The notes below the pieces were generated by a model, which saw only the letters and a list, made by a program, of their open reading frames with translations, ran no database searches and was not told where the DNA came from. DNA of 64,000 nucleotides from Paenibacillus tritici. GTDB lineage: Bacteria; Bacillota; Bacilli; Paenibacillales; Paenibacillaceae. The translations under genes were made by a program, and so were the position numbers. This document shows positions 42,317 to 52,201 of this stretch, piece by piece (positions within the stretch are counted from its first letter, which is position 1; every line of letters begins with the position of its first letter). The stretch lies in contig NZ_JABMKX010000001.1 of NCBI RefSeq assembly GCF_013204885.1, forward strand, positions 124,001 through 188,000, given 5' to 3'.

Positions 42317-44847
42317 TGGATATTGCCAAGGTCATTGTCGATGTTCCTGTACGCAGCACCGACCGGCCGTTTGACTATATTATTCCGGATTCACTGAAAT
42401 TATGGATTGAAGTTGGCAGCCGGGTAGCGGTGCCGTTTGGCCCCCGCACGGTTCAGGGATTCGTGGTGTCACTGGAGTCGGGAGAGACCGGCAGCGTGTC
42501 ACGGATGAAGCCGATTGTGGAAGTGCTGGATCTGCTGCCGCCGTTATCACCGGAGCTGGTAGAGCTGGCGGATTGGATGAGTCAACGCTATGCCTGCAGA
42601 CGGATCTCCGCACTGCAGGCTATGCTTCCGACTGCCCTGAAGGGCAAAGCGGAGCGGCTGATCTCGCTCGGAGATACCGAGGAAGCGGGCAATCCTCCCG
42701 GAGACGAGCTGTTTCCGCTCTTCCTGGAGCCGGACAACGAAGAACAGCAGATTATAGACTTCGTAATACGCCACAGCGAGGTATCCATGAAGCTGCTGAC
42801 CCGAACCTTCCCTGAAGCCGCTGAAACTGTGAAGTTTATGGTGCGGCGCGGAGTGCTGGCAGAGAGCCAGTCCATCAAGGATAAGATGGGCAAAAAGAAG
42901 CTGAAGGCCGTAGACCTGGCCACCTCTCTGTCGGCAGCCCGGGAGTCGCTGGCTGGCTTCCCGGCACGTTCCGCGCGCCAGAAGGAAGTGCTGTCGTACC
43001 TGATTGATATGGAAGCGATGCTCCCCATGCCGCTCAAGGATATTCTGTCGATCCTCCAGGTTACAGCAGGGACAGTGAAAGCGCTGGAAGACAAAGGTTA
43101 TATTGAGATCAGTGAAATCGAAGTCTACCGTGATCCTTACCGGGGCCGCGACTTCAAGCCAACGGCTCCGCTGCCGTTGACAGCGGAGCAAGAGGTGGTC
43201 TACAAGCGGATCGTCGGGACTGTTGAGCAGCAGATTCATGAAGTCTTCCTGCTGCATGGGGTGACCGGCAGCGGGAAGACGGAGATCTATCTGCAGTGTA
43301 TTCAGCGCTGCATTGAGCAGGGGCGGCAGGCAGTAGTATTAGTGCCCGAGATCGCCCTGACTCCGCAGATGGTAGAACGGTTCAAGGGCCGGTTCGGCAG
43401 CGGGGTGGCTGTGATGCACAGCCGGTTGTCGGTCGGTGAACGTTACGACGAGTGGCGTAAGATCCGCGAAGGCAAGGCGATGGTTGCCGTGGGGGCGCGT
43501 TCTGCGGTATTTGCCCCTTTTGCCAACCTGGGTCTGATTATCATGGACGAGGAGCATGAAGGCTCTTATAAGCAGGAGGAGAATCCGAAGTACCATGCCC
43601 GTGATGTGGCTGTCCGCAGGGCGGAACAGGGCGGAGCCGTAGTTATTCTTGGTTCGGCAACCCCTTCGCTGGAGAGCTACCATGCGGCAAGATCGCAGAG
43701 CGACATCCATTTCTCTCCGGTTCTGCTGGAGATGCCGAGCCGTGCACTTGGTAACGAGCTGCCGAAGGTCGATGTCGTTGACATGCGCGAGGAGCTTAAG
43801 GAAGGCAACCGCTCCATGTTCAGCCGCAGGCTGCATGCTGCACTGGTGAGCAGGCTCGAACGCGGCGAACAGACCGTGCTTCTGCTCAACCGCAGGGGCT
43901 TCTCGACCTTCGTGATGTGCCGCAGCTGCGGCTATGTCGCCGGTTGCCCTGAATGCGATATCTCGCTGACCTACCACAGCCGCAGCGACAATCTGCGCTG
44001 CCACTACTGCGGCCATGCGGAGCCTGCTCCTAAGCTGTGCCCCGAATGCGGCAGCGAGCATATCCGCTTCTTCGGAACAGGCACACAGCGGGTAGAAGAG
44101 GAGCTGGGCAAGCTGTTCCCCGGCATCCGGGTTATACGTATGGATGTGGATACAACGACTGAGAAGGGCTCGCATGAGAAGCTGCTCAACCAGTTCCGGG
44201 ACAAGAAGGCCGATGTGCTGCTCGGTACACAAATGGTAGCCAAAGGACTCGACTTCCCCGATGTAACGCTGGTGGGGGTCATTACTGCCGATTCTGCGCT
44301 CAATCTGCCGGATTTCCGGGCGGCGGAGAAGACCTTCCAGCTGCTTACGCAGGTTGCAGGGCGTGCAGGACGGCATCAGCTTCCCGGCGAGGTGGTGGTG
44401 CAGTCGTATACACCCGAACATTATTCGATTATTCATGCCAGCGGGCATGATTACCGGAGCTTCGTCCGGGACGAGCTGAAGCACCGCAAGGAGCTGCATT
44501 ATCCGCCGTATTGCCGCCTGATTCTGGTCACCTTGTCGCATGAGCAGCTTCCGCTGCTGCTGAAGCTTGCGGAGAACTATGCGCTGAGCATCCAGGGCAA
44601 GGCCAGACAGCTGCGCTGGTATGGGAGCCTTGATAAGCTCTCCTCGGATGCGCTGGATCTGCTGGGGCCTGTGGCTTCGCCGCTCCCGCGGCTGAAGGGC
44701 CGTTACCGGTTCCAGTGTATTCTGAAATGGCGCGGTGCGATTGATGCCATTGGTCTGGCCCGCCAGGTGGCAGAAGAGCTGGAGGACTCTGTCCGCGATA
44801 AAGGACTGCAGATCAGCATTGATGTCGATCCCCAGATGTTGATGTAA
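42316..44847 (+). CDS. priA: Primosomal helicase PriA
   Basis: Protein of 843 residues that restarts collapsed replication forks. The N-terminal 3'-end binding domain ([16 protein letters not shown]) is followed by a helicase core with GVTGSGKTE (Lys321) and DEEH (411-414). A zinc region in the C-terminal lobe has CRSCG, CPEC, CHYCG and CPECG, eight cysteines for two zinc ions. It is longer than the Escherichia coli protein (about 730 residues), mostly in the region between the N-terminal and helicase domains (about 110-290). The ATG overlaps the coaBC stop. Confidence 0.97.
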   Translation: MDIAKVIVDVPVRSTDRPFDYIIPDSLKLWIEVGSRVAVPFGPRTVQGFVVSLESGETGSVSRMKPIVEVLDLLPPLSPELVELADWMSQRYACRRISALQAMLPTALKGKAERLISLGDTEEAGNPPGDELFPLFLEPDNEEQQIIDFVIRHSEVSMKLLTRTFPEAAETVKFMVRRGVLAESQSIKDKMGKKKLKAVDLATSLSAARESLAGFPARSARQKEVLSYLIDMEAMLPMPLKDILSILQVTAGTVKALEDKGYIEISEIEVYRDPYRGRDFKPTAPLPLTAEQEVVYKRIVGTVEQQIHEVFLLHGVTGSGKTEIYLQCIQRCIEQGRQAVVLVPEIALTPQMVERFKGRFGSGVAVMHSRLSVGERYDEWRKIREGKAMVAVGARSAVFAPFANLGLIIMDEEHEGSYKQEENPKYHARDVAVRRAEQGGAVVILGSATPSLESYHAARSQSDIHFSPVLLEMPSRALGNELPKVDVVDMREELKEGNRSMFSRRLHAALVSRLERGEQTVLLLNRRGFSTFVMCRSCGYVAGCPECDISLTYHSRSDNLRCHYCGHAEPAPKLCPECGSEHIRFFGTGTQRVEEELGKLFPGIRVIRMDVDTTTEKGSHEKLLNQFRDKKADVLLGTQMVAKGLDFPDVTLVGVITADSALNLPDFRAAEKTFQLLTQVAGRAGRHQLPGEVVVQSYTPEHYSIIHASGHDYRSFVRDELKHRKELHYPPYCRLILVTLSHEQLPLLLKLAENYALSIQGKARQLRWYGSLDKLSSDALDLLGPVASPLPRLKGRYRFQCILKWRGAIDAIGLARQVAEELEDSVRDKGLQISIDVDPQMLM

Positions 44848-44944
44848 TTCTCCGGCGTGTTACAATGGTAAGGCAGTTTTTATGATATCCCCCTCATATA
44901 CTATAGAAATTAGATATGTTCAGAACAAGGATGGTGTTAGTGTA

Positions 44945-45430
44945 ATGGCAATCAGGCTGATTGTGAAAGAACCGGATGAAGTGCTCCACAAGAAAGCAAA
45001 AACCGTAACAACCGTTACTCCCAATGTGAAAAAACTGCTCGATGATATGGCAGATACGATGTATGACGCAGAAGGCGTAGGTCTTGCAGCTCCGCAGGTG
45101 GGAATCCTGAAACGGCTGATCGTAGTGGATGCCGATGAAGAGCATGGGCTGATCAAGCTGATCAATCCGGAGATCATCAGTATGGAGGGGGAGCAGCTCG
45201 GACCCGAAGGCTGCCTGAGTATTCCCGGCTTGAACGGAGATGTCCGCCGTGCAGAGACGGTGACCGTACGCGGCCTGAACCGCGAAGGTGAAGAAGTTAC
45301 CATTACCGGAAGCGGCCTGCTGGCCCGGGCTTTTCAGCATGAGATCGACCATCTGAATGGCGTGCTGTTCACAGATATCGCTGAGAAGGTCTATGAGTAT
45401 ACGGCAGAACGCAGTGAAACTGAGGAGTGA
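44945..45430 (+). CDS. def: Peptide deformylase
   Basis: Protein of 161 residues that removes the formyl group from new proteins. The three motifs are intact: [17 protein letters not shown] with metal ligand Cys90, and HEIDHLNG with His132, Glu133 and His136. The ATG at 44945 is preferred over an upstream in-frame ATG because the conserved fold begins [13 protein letters not shown]. The gene for the opposite step, fmt, overlaps the ribosome binding region directly downstream. Confidence 0.97.
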   Translation: MAIRLIVKEPDEVLHKKAKTVTTVTPNVKKLLDDMADTMYDAEGVGLAAPQVGILKRLIVVDADEEHGLIKLINPEIISMEGEQLGPEGCLSIPGLNGDVRRAETVTVRGLNREGEEVTITGSGLLARAFQHEIDHLNGVLFTDIAEKVYEYTAERSETEE

Positions 45431-45435
45431 ATGAA

Positions 45436-46377
45436 ATGAAAATAGTGTTCATGGGAACCCCTGCCTTTGCGGTACCTTCCCTGCGGATGCTGCTGGAAGA
45501 AGGCTATGAGGTAGTGGCCGTGGTGACTCAGCCGGACCGTCCCCAAGGCCGCAAGAAGACGCTGGCGCCATCTCCGGTGAAGGAAGCGGCACTGGAGCTT
45601 GGACTGCCGGTCCTTCAGCCTGAACGGCTGCGCCGCCCCGAGGCGGTGGCTGAACTGGCTGCCTATGAGCCGGATCTGATTGTTACAGCCGCTTACGGAC
45701 AGATTCTCCCGAAGAGTGTGCTTGAGCTGCCGCAGAACGGATGTGTGAACGTTCATGGCTCGCTGCTGCCCAAATACAGGGGCGGTGCCCCGATCCAGCG
45801 CTGCATTATGAACGGTGAGAAGGTGACCGGTGTAACGCTGATGTACATGGCGGAAGGACTGGATACCGGCGATATGATCTCGCGGGTCCTTGTGCCAATT
45901 GAGGATGAGGATACCTCCGGTACTCTGTTTGAGAAGCTTAGCGCAGCGGGCCGCGATCTGCTGAAGGCTGAGATGCCGCGCCTGGCAGCCGGCCGTGTGG
46001 AAGCCACTGTGCAGGATGACAGCGAAGCAACCTATGCGCCGAATCTGAGCCGTGAAGATGAGCGGATGGACTGGACTAGAAATTCACTCGATATCTATAA
46101 CCAGATTCGCGGTCTTGTACCGTTCTCGGGTGCTTTCACCCTGTGGAACGGCGAGACCTTCAAGGCATGGGCTGCAGCGAAACCGCAGGCGGCTGAAGCT
46201 GCTGGAAGCAGCGCTGCTCCGGGCACGGTGCTGTCTGTGAGTGAACGCGGTGTTGAGGTGAAGACCGGTGACGGGACTCTCCGGCTTACGACCGTTCAGC
46301 CTGCCGGCAAAAAAGCCATGAGCGCAGCCGACTTCAGCCGCGGGACAACCCTTGCGCCCGGAACGGTGCTCGGTTGA
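45436..46377 (+). CDS. fmt: Methionyl-tRNA formyltransferase
   Basis: Protein of 313 residues that puts the formyl group on initiator Met-tRNA. MKIVFMGTPAFAVPSL is the N-terminus, and VNVHGSLLPKYRGGAPIQ contains the catalytic Asn and His with the SLLPKYRG loop. The C-terminal OB-like domain starts near 210. The ATG at 45436 has GAGGAG 8 nt upstream, which lies in the last codons of def. The stop overlaps the next start as TTGA. Confidence 0.97.
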   Translation: MKIVFMGTPAFAVPSLRMLLEEGYEVVAVVTQPDRPQGRKKTLAPSPVKEAALELGLPVLQPERLRRPEAVAELAAYEPDLIVTAAYGQILPKSVLELPQNGCVNVHGSLLPKYRGGAPIQRCIMNGEKVTGVTLMYMAEGLDTGDMISRVLVPIEDEDTSGTLFEKLSAAGRDLLKAEMPRLAAGRVEATVQDDSEATYAPNLSREDERMDWTRNSLDIYNQIRGLVPFSGAFTLWNGETFKAWAAAKPQAAEAAGSSAAPGTVLSVSERGVEVKTGDGTLRLTTVQPAGKKAMSAADFSRGTTLAPGTVLG

Positions 46378-47855
46378 GCGCGGGCGGCAAGGGAGGAAGC
46401 GGACCGCGTCCGCATAATCCCGGCAATAAGGCTGCGGCTGCCGGCGGCAGGTCCGGCAAATCCGGGGGGGCCGGCAAAGGAAATCCGGGCGGTAAGCCCT
46501 CTGCGCCAGCTTCTGCGCGTGAGGTTGCCCTCGATATTCTTGTCCGTGTAGAGCAGCAGGGTGCCTACAGCAACCTGCTGCTCGGCAGCAGTCTCCAGAA
46601 AGCGGAGCTTAGCCGTGAAGATACGGGACTGGCTACAGAGCTGGTCTACGGAAGCCTCTCGCGGATGATTACACTGGATTATGTACTCGGCAGCTTCGTC
46701 AGCAAAGGTCTTGCCAAGCTGGAGCCTTGGGTGCGGAGTCTGCTTCGTCTGAGCCTGTACCAGATTATGTATCTGGACCGGGTGCCTTCCCATGCAGCGG
46801 TTAATGAAGCTGTGAATATCTCCAAGAAACGCGGCCATCAGGGGATCTCGGGCATGGTCAACGGTGTACTGCGCAGTGTGCTGCGGGCCGGCGAACTGCC
46901 GGTCTTGCCAGAGGGGCTGAGCCGGGAGGAACGGATCTCCATTCTGCACTCCCATCCCCTGTGGATGGTGCAGCGATGGTCGGCGGAATATGGTGCGGAC
47001 ACGGCTGAAGCCATGTGTGCTGCGAATAATGAGCCGCCGGCGGTCAGTGTCCGTGTCAACACGACGATGATTAGCCGTGAGGCGATGCTGGCTGAGCTGC
47101 TCGCTGCCGGTCTGGATGCCGCCGAATCGAAGGTGAGTCCCTTCGGGCTGGTCGTCAGAGGCGGCGGCAATCTGGCACTGACCTCCTGGTACAGGGACGG
47201 TTATCTGTCCGTTCAGGACGAGAGCTCCATGCTGGTGGCTGAAGCTGTCGCTCCTGAAGCCGGTATGAAGGTGCTGGACTGCTGCGCTGCCCCGGGCGGC
47301 AAAAGCGCCCATATGGGCGAATTGATGCGGGATGAAGGCTCTATCCTTGCCAATGATCTGCATGAGCATAAAGCCAAGCTTATTGCAGAGCAGGCTGCAC
47401 GCCTGGGCCTGGAATGTATCACAACCGCTAGCGGTGATGCGCTGGAGCTGGGGGACACTCTCCAGCCGGAATCCTATGACCGGATTCTGCTGGATGCTCC
47501 CTGCTCGGGGCTTGGGGTTATCCGCCGCAAGCCTGATTTGAAATGGCGGAAGCAGCCCGGCGATGTGGCCAGCGTGGCTGCGCTGCAGCTTGAGCTGCTG
47601 CAATCGGTCTCCGGGCTGCTGAAGCCGGGAGGGGTGCTGGTCTACAGCACTTGTACCACGGAGCAGGAGGAGAACAGCCGGGTTGTCGCCGATTTCCTGG
47701 AGCGCAATCCGGGCTTCGCGCCGGTCAGCTTCAAGTCAGCCGTCTGGGAACGGCTGGAGGGAACCGCGCTTGCTGCGGGGGCAGGCATACAGCTGCTCCC
47801 CCACCATTATGGAAGCGACGGCTTCTATATTGCCCGGCTGGAGCGGGTCTTGTAA
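46374..47855 (+). CDS. rsmB: 16S rRNA m5C967 methyltransferase RsmB
   Basis: Protein of 493 residues. An NusB-like N-terminal domain (AREVALDILVRVEQQGAYSN) is followed by a Rossmann methyltransferase with the SAM motif DCCAAPGGKSAHMGEL, then DAPCSGLGVIRRKPDLKW and the catalytic YSTCTTEQEEN. Before the NusB-like domain lie about 42 residues of Gly/Lys/Pro-rich sequence not usual for the family, probably a flexible basic tail. The start is a TTG overlapping the fmt stop (TTGA), with a weak ribosome binding site, so coupling is likely. Confidence 0.94.
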   Translation: MSAGGKGGSGPRPHNPGNKAAAAGGRSGKSGGAGKGNPGGKPSAPASAREVALDILVRVEQQGAYSNLLLGSSLQKAELSREDTGLATELVYGSLSRMITLDYVLGSFVSKGLAKLEPWVRSLLRLSLYQIMYLDRVPSHAAVNEAVNISKKRGHQGISGMVNGVLRSVLRAGELPVLPEGLSREERISILHSHPLWMVQRWSAEYGADTAEAMCAANNEPPAVSVRVNTTMISREAMLAELLAAGLDAAESKVSPFGLVVRGGGNLALTSWYRDGYLSVQDESSMLVAEAVAPEAGMKVLDCCAAPGGKSAHMGELMRDEGSILANDLHEHKAKLIAEQAARLGLECITTASGDALELGDTLQPESYDRILLDAPCSGLGVIRRKPDLKWRKQPGDVASVAALQLELLQSVSGLLKPGGVLVYSTCTTEQEENSRVVADFLERNPGFAPVSFKSAVWERLEGTALAAGAGIQLLPHHYGSDGFYIARLERVL

Positions 47856-47885
47856 TATAGCAGCATCGCCTGGAATGACAGCTTT

Positions 47886-47921
47886 CCCGCCCGCAGAGCG
47901 TCTGCGCGGCGGGCTTTTCTT
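47886..47921 (+). terminator. Terminator after rsmB
   Basis: CGCAGA and TCTGCG form the upper stem, CCCGCC and GGCGGG the lower, with one bulged base, followed by a T-rich tail. Confidence 0.85.
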
Positions 47922-48006
47922 TTACCGTCTCTGAGTTTTGTGTTAAAATAGGAAGAATGAGAAACAATATGCATATAATTTATGAAAGCACAGGTGCAAA
48001 CAACCA

Positions 48007-49047
48007 ATGAAACCTTTAATATATGATTTTTCTTTAGAAGAGTTACAGCAATGGGCCAAGGACAACGGAGAGCCGGCTTTTCGCGGCGGCCAGATATTCG
48101 ACTGGCTTTATGTGAAGCGGGTCAATGATTTTGAATCCATGAGCAATCTCTCCAAGGCACTCCGGGGCAAGCTTGCTGACCAGTTCAGCATTTCAGCGCT
48201 TACTGAGATTACGAAGCTGGAGTCCAAGGACGGCACTGTGAAATTCCTGTTCGGTCTGCATGATGATCATGCGATTGAGACAGTTATTATGAAGCATAAC
48301 TACGGCAACAGCGTATGTGTAACCACCCAGGTGGGCTGCCGCATCGGTTGTACCTTCTGCGCTTCCACGCTCGGCGGTCTGAAGCGGGATTTGACCGCAG
48401 GCGAGATTGTGGCCCAGGTCGTCCGTTCCCAGCAGATTCTTGATGCACGCGGCGAACGTGTCAGCAGCATTGTGATTATGGGGACAGGCGAGCCCTTCGA
48501 GAACTATGACGCAACCATGAGATTCCTCCGTCTGATGATTCATGAGAAGGGTCTGAACATTGGCCAGCGCCACATCACCGTATCCACCAGCGGAATTGTG
48601 CCGAATATCTACAAATTCGCTGATGAAGATACGCAGATTAATCTGGCGATCTCGATTCACGCGCCTAATGATGCCCTCCGTTCCAAGCTGATGCCGGTTA
48701 ACCGCCGTTATCCGTTCGATGATGTAATCGAGTCGCTGCGCTACTATCAGGCCAAGACAGGCCGCCGGGTCAGCTTCGAGTACGCTTTGATCGGAGGCGT
48801 GAATGATCAGCCGGAGCATGCGGAGGAATTGGCCGGTGTGCTGAAGACGATGCTCTGCCATGTGAATCTGATTCCGGTCAATCATGTGCCTGAGCGCAAG
48901 TATGTCCGGACTTCCCGCAATGATATCTTTGAATTTCAGCGTATACTGGCCGATCATGGCGTGAATGTTACTATCCGCCGTGAGCAGGGCCATGATATTG
49001 CCGCCGCATGCGGTCAGCTGCGCGCCAAACATATGGAGTTGGGGTGA
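48007..49047 (+). CDS. rlmN: Dual-specificity 23S rRNA/tRNA m2A methyltransferase RlmN
   Basis: Radical SAM enzyme of 346 residues that methylates C2 of A2503 in 23S rRNA and A37 in tRNAs. The cluster motif CRIGCTFC has Cys111, Cys115 and Cys118. [12 protein letters not shown] at the N-terminus and [20 protein letters not shown] are family marks. The RlmN-type C-terminal Cys needed for catalysis lies in [11 protein letters not shown]. It has a gap of 150 bp with its own terminator upstream, so rlmN probably starts a new transcript running into prpC. Confidence 0.97.
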   Translation: MKPLIYDFSLEELQQWAKDNGEPAFRGGQIFDWLYVKRVNDFESMSNLSKALRGKLADQFSISALTEITKLESKDGTVKFLFGLHDDHAIETVIMKHNYGNSVCVTTQVGCRIGCTFCASTLGGLKRDLTAGEIVAQVVRSQQILDARGERVSSIVIMGTGEPFENYDATMRFLRLMIHEKGLNIGQRHITVSTSGIVPNIYKFADEDTQINLAISIHAPNDALRSKLMPVNRRYPFDDVIESLRYYQAKTGRRVSFEYALIGGVNDQPEHAEELAGVLKTMLCHVNLIPVNHVPERKYVRTSRNDIFEFQRILADHGVNVTIRREQGHDIAAACGQLRAKHMELG

Positions 49048-49053
49048 GGATAT

Positions 49054-49830
49054 TTGATCAGAACAGTTCAAGCCAGCGACATTGGCCGGGTACGTACGGT
49101 CAATGAGGATTCAGTCTGGATCGGCGCTACGCGCCACGGTTATACCCTCGGCATTATAGCCGACGGAATGGGGGGACATTTGGCTGGCGACACCGCGAGC
49201 AGGCTTGCACTGGAGACGGTCCGGGATATTCTGGACCAGCTGCAGCCTGATCTTCCCGAGGCAGAGCTGAAGGAGGCGCTGACTGCCGCCATTATGGAAG
49301 CCAATAACACGGTTCACAGAGAAGCCCAGAGCGATGAGAAGTTCCACAATATGGGGACCACCATCGTTGCTGCGCTGTTGAAGGGGTCGGCCGGATATAT
49401 CGGCCATATCGGGGACAGCAGAGCGTATCTGATTCAGAACGGTGAAGCGAAACAACTAACCGAGGACCACACGCTGGTGAATGAGCTGTTCAAGAACGGC
49501 CAGATCAGTCTGGAGGAGCTGGACAATCATCCGCGCCGCAATGTGCTGACCAGGGCACTGGGGACAGATACAGTGGTATCGGCGGATCTGGCTTCTGTTA
49601 CGCTTGCTATTGGTGAACTCCTGCTGCTGTGCAGCGACGGGCTAAGCAATTATGTCAGCCAGGAGCATCTGGGCAAGGTGGCCGGGATTAATGAAATATC
49701 TCTGGAAGAAAGAGCAGAGCGATTACTTCAACTGGCATTACTTGCGGGCGGCAGCGATAATATAAGCGTTGCTATGCTGGAACATCAAGGAGAGGCCGCA
49801 GTGCCCGAGACAAAGGAGTGGGAAAGATGA
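49054..49830 (+). CDS. prpC: PP2C-type protein phosphatase PrpC
   Basis: Protein of 258 residues (Stp1/PrpC type) that removes phosphate from Ser/Thr of PrkC and its targets. Metal ligands are in VNEDS (Glu18-Asp19) and ADGMGGH (Asp37-Gly38), then GDSRAYL and CSDGLSNYV. The TTG start follows GGGGTGAGGAT. Its stop overlaps the prkC start as ATGA, so kinase and phosphatase are coupled, as in Bacillus subtilis. Confidence 0.96.
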   Translation: MIRTVQASDIGRVRTVNEDSVWIGATRHGYTLGIIADGMGGHLAGDTASRLALETVRDILDQLQPDLPEAELKEALTAAIMEANNTVHREAQSDEKFHNMGTTIVAALLKGSAGYIGHIGDSRAYLIQNGEAKQLTEDHTLVNELFKNGQISLEELDNHPRRNVLTRALGTDTVVSADLASVTLAIGELLLLCSDGLSNYVSQEHLGKVAGINEISLEERAERLLQLALLAGGSDNISVAMLEHQGEAAVPETKEWER

Positions 49831-52091
49831 TCGGTCACGAATTGGGCGGCCGTTACCAAGTTATCGAACGGATCGGCGGAGGTGGCATGGCGCTCGTCTA
49901 TAGAGCCCATGATATTCTGCTCAACCGGAATGTTGCTATCAAAGTATTGCGCAATCAGTTTGTGCATGATGAGGAATTCATCCGCCGCTTCCGGCGGGAG
50001 GCGCAATCAGCGGCATCTCTATCTCATCCCAACGTAGTCAGCATATACGATGTCGGCCAGGAAGATGAAGTCCATTATATCGTTATGGAGTATATTGAAG
50101 GCAAGAACCTGAATGAAATTATCAAAGAGCGGGCACCGCTGCAGGTCGATGAGTCCGTGCGGATTGCTTCGCAAATTTGCGATGCGCTGGATCATGCGCA
50201 TATGAACCAGATTATTCACCGCGATATTAAACCTCATAATATTCTGATCGGCCGTAACGGGCGGGTGAAGGTCACGGACTTCGGGATTGCCCGGGCGGTT
50301 ACGTCAACTACCATTACCCAGACAGGTTCTGTCGTGGGTTCGGTGCATTATTTCTCGCCGGAGCATGCCAAAGGTGTGACTACAGGAGAGAAGTCCGACC
50401 TGTATTCCCTGGGGATCGTAATCTATCAGATGCTTACCGGAGTGCTGCCTTTTCTGGGTGAAAGCCCGATCAGTGTGGCGCTGAAGCATCTGCAGGAGGA
50501 ATTCGAGGAGCCGCGCCTGCTGAATCCGCTGATTCCGCAAAGCGTGGAGAATGTGATTCTGAAGTCCATGCGCAAGAATCCCGAGGAACGGTACCAGTCG
50601 GCCAAGCAAATGCTGCAGGATCTGGAGACCTGTCTGCTGCCTGAGCGGCGGAGTGAGGCCAAGGTCTTGTTTCAGGAGGATGACGATGAGGACCGGACGC
50701 GCATCATTCCGGCGATCAAACCGCTTCAGCGGGGGCTTGGCAGCCGCGCCGGAGACGAGCGGATCCGCAGTATGGAGGATGCCCCGCCTGCTGTTCCCGA
50801 GAAGCGCAAACGGAGCCGTACAGCGCTGTGGATCAGCCTTACCCTGGTCATTCTGATCGCTATGGGTGGAGTCGTGTGGTATGTGAACTCCAAATTGTCT
50901 GTCGATGAAGTAGCGGTGCCTGTGGTTACAGGCAAGACCTTTGAGCAAGCCAAAGCAGAGCTTGAAGCTGCAGGCCTCTTTGCCGAGGAGCCGCCGCTGC
51001 AGGCTTACAATCCTAATGTTGAAGAGAATGTTGTGTGGGAGCAGAGCAAGACTAATACCATGGTCAAAGAAGGCACTCATATTATTCTGACGGTTGGCAC
51101 AGCCAAGACTCTGCCTAAGCTTAAGGACGTTTCGGGTAAGAGCTATAATGACGCGGTCAAAGAACTAATTGCCGCGGGGATTGCAGAGAGCCGGATCACC
51201 GAGGACCCGCGGTTCAGCAAGGATTACCCCGAAGGGCAGGTTATCAGCTCTGAACCGGCTGCCGATACGGAATACGATCCTGAGACGGTAACCGTGAAGC
51301 TGATCGTGAGCAAAGGCGAAGAGAACACCCCGATGCCGGACCTCATTGGGAAGACGGAGAAGGAAGCCAAGGCCGAGCTTGATAAGGCGGGTCTCGTACT
51401 GGACGCGGTCAAGGAAGAGCCGAGCTTCATCCACGAGAAGGGCAAGGTTACGAAGCAGTGGGCCTATGAGCCGGGAGATCTGGTCCCTCCAGGTGAGAAG
51501 ATCACGATCTATATCAGTACAGGATATCCCCCGGAAGCTCTGGAATTTACGTTCAATGTTCCTGTAGCACCGGCCGCAGACGGCAAGAAGAGCAAGATCC
51601 GTATCGTGTTTGCGGATGCGCGCAACGGGGGCGAGAACCAGGAGTGGGGCACCCGCACGATTGGCAAAAGCCAGACCTTGTCCGTGAATATGCTGCTTGC
51701 CCCTAACAAGGATGGTATGGTTTCTGTATACCGTGACGGGAAGTTCCTGGAGACTTATCCTATAACGTATGTGGATGTCAAGAATAACACTGTGCAGCAG
51801 CCTGAGCCTCCTCCGGTTCAGACACAGACGCCTGAACCTACCGTTGCCCCAACAGAGACGCCTGTCCCTGCCCCTGACCCGACAATAGAGCCTGAGATTC
51901 TGCCGCCGGATACGGGGGAAGGCGTTGGGACAGGGGAGACCGATCAGACAGGTCTCCTACCGGATAACGAACAGAGTAATAACGCGCTGGCCTCTGCCGA
52001 GAGCAAGGGGAATGAGAACAGCAGCAACAACAGTAAGGGCAAGAACAACAAACCAGGCAAGGATAAAGATACAAATAATAATAAGAGATAA
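49827..52091 (+). CDS. prkC: PASTA-domain Ser/Thr protein kinase PrkC
   Basis: Protein of 754 residues. The cytoplasmic kinase domain (about 8-270) has Lys39, HRDIKPHN (Asp133), DFG (151-153) and a Thr-rich activation loop (VTSTTITQT). One membrane segment is at about 333-353. Outside are three PASTA repeats (about 360-570), which bind muropeptides, then an extra beta-rich domain (about 580-670) and a Pro/Thr/Glu-rich tail ending in Asn/Lys. In Bacillus the kinase senses peptidoglycan fragments and promotes spore germination. Here the tail is longer than in that protein. The ATG at 49827 has AAAGGAG 8 nt upstream. Confidence 0.96.
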   Translation: MIGHELGGRYQVIERIGGGGMALVYRAHDILLNRNVAIKVLRNQFVHDEEFIRRFRREAQSAASLSHPNVVSIYDVGQEDEVHYIVMEYIEGKNLNEIIKERAPLQVDESVRIASQICDALDHAHMNQIIHRDIKPHNILIGRNGRVKVTDFGIARAVTSTTITQTGSVVGSVHYFSPEHAKGVTTGEKSDLYSLGIVIYQMLTGVLPFLGESPISVALKHLQEEFEEPRLLNPLIPQSVENVILKSMRKNPEERYQSAKQMLQDLETCLLPERRSEAKVLFQEDDDEDRTRIIPAIKPLQRGLGSRAGDERIRSMEDAPPAVPEKRKRSRTALWISLTLVILIAMGGVVWYVNSKLSVDEVAVPVVTGKTFEQAKAELEAAGLFAEEPPLQAYNPNVEENVVWEQSKTNTMVKEGTHIILTVGTAKTLPKLKDVSGKSYNDAVKELIAAGIAESRITEDPRFSKDYPEGQVISSEPAADTEYDPETVTVKLIVSKGEENTPMPDLIGKTEKEAKAELDKAGLVLDAVKEEPSFIHEKGKVTKQWAYEPGDLVPPGEKITIYISTGYPPEALEFTFNVPVAPAADGKKSKIRIVFADARNGGENQEWGTRTIGKSQTLSVNMLLAPNKDGMVSVYRDGKFLETYPITYVDVKNNTVQQPEPPPVQTQTPEPTVAPTETPVPAPDPTIEPEILPPDTGEGVGTGETDQTGLLPDNEQSNNALASAESKGNENSSNNSKGKNNKPGKDKDTNNNKR

Positions 52092-52132
52092 GCTTCAGTG
52101 ATACCGCCGGCAACACCGGCAGGACTGAAGCA
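52091..52132 (+). other. Long hairpin after prkC, without T run
   Basis: GCTTCAGT (52092-52099) pairs with ACTGAAGC (52124-52131), and inside it GCCGG pairs with CCGGC. No T run follows, so it looks like an mRNA stability or processing structure rather than a terminator, between prkC and rsgA. Confidence 0.65.
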
Positions 52133-52201
52133 GCGTAAATGACCCGGGGGTTCCACACTTGGGTCATTTGCGCAATATCAGGAGAGGAAGGCTCAGCATG
52201 T

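Noticed and set aside
43339..44541. Minus-strand frame of 400 codons inside priA
   Set aside because: Shadow of priA; composition and absence of family motifs show it is not a gene.
46296..47603. Minus-strand frame of 435 codons
   Set aside because: Shadow of fmt and rsmB, no ribosome binding site and no recognisable domain.
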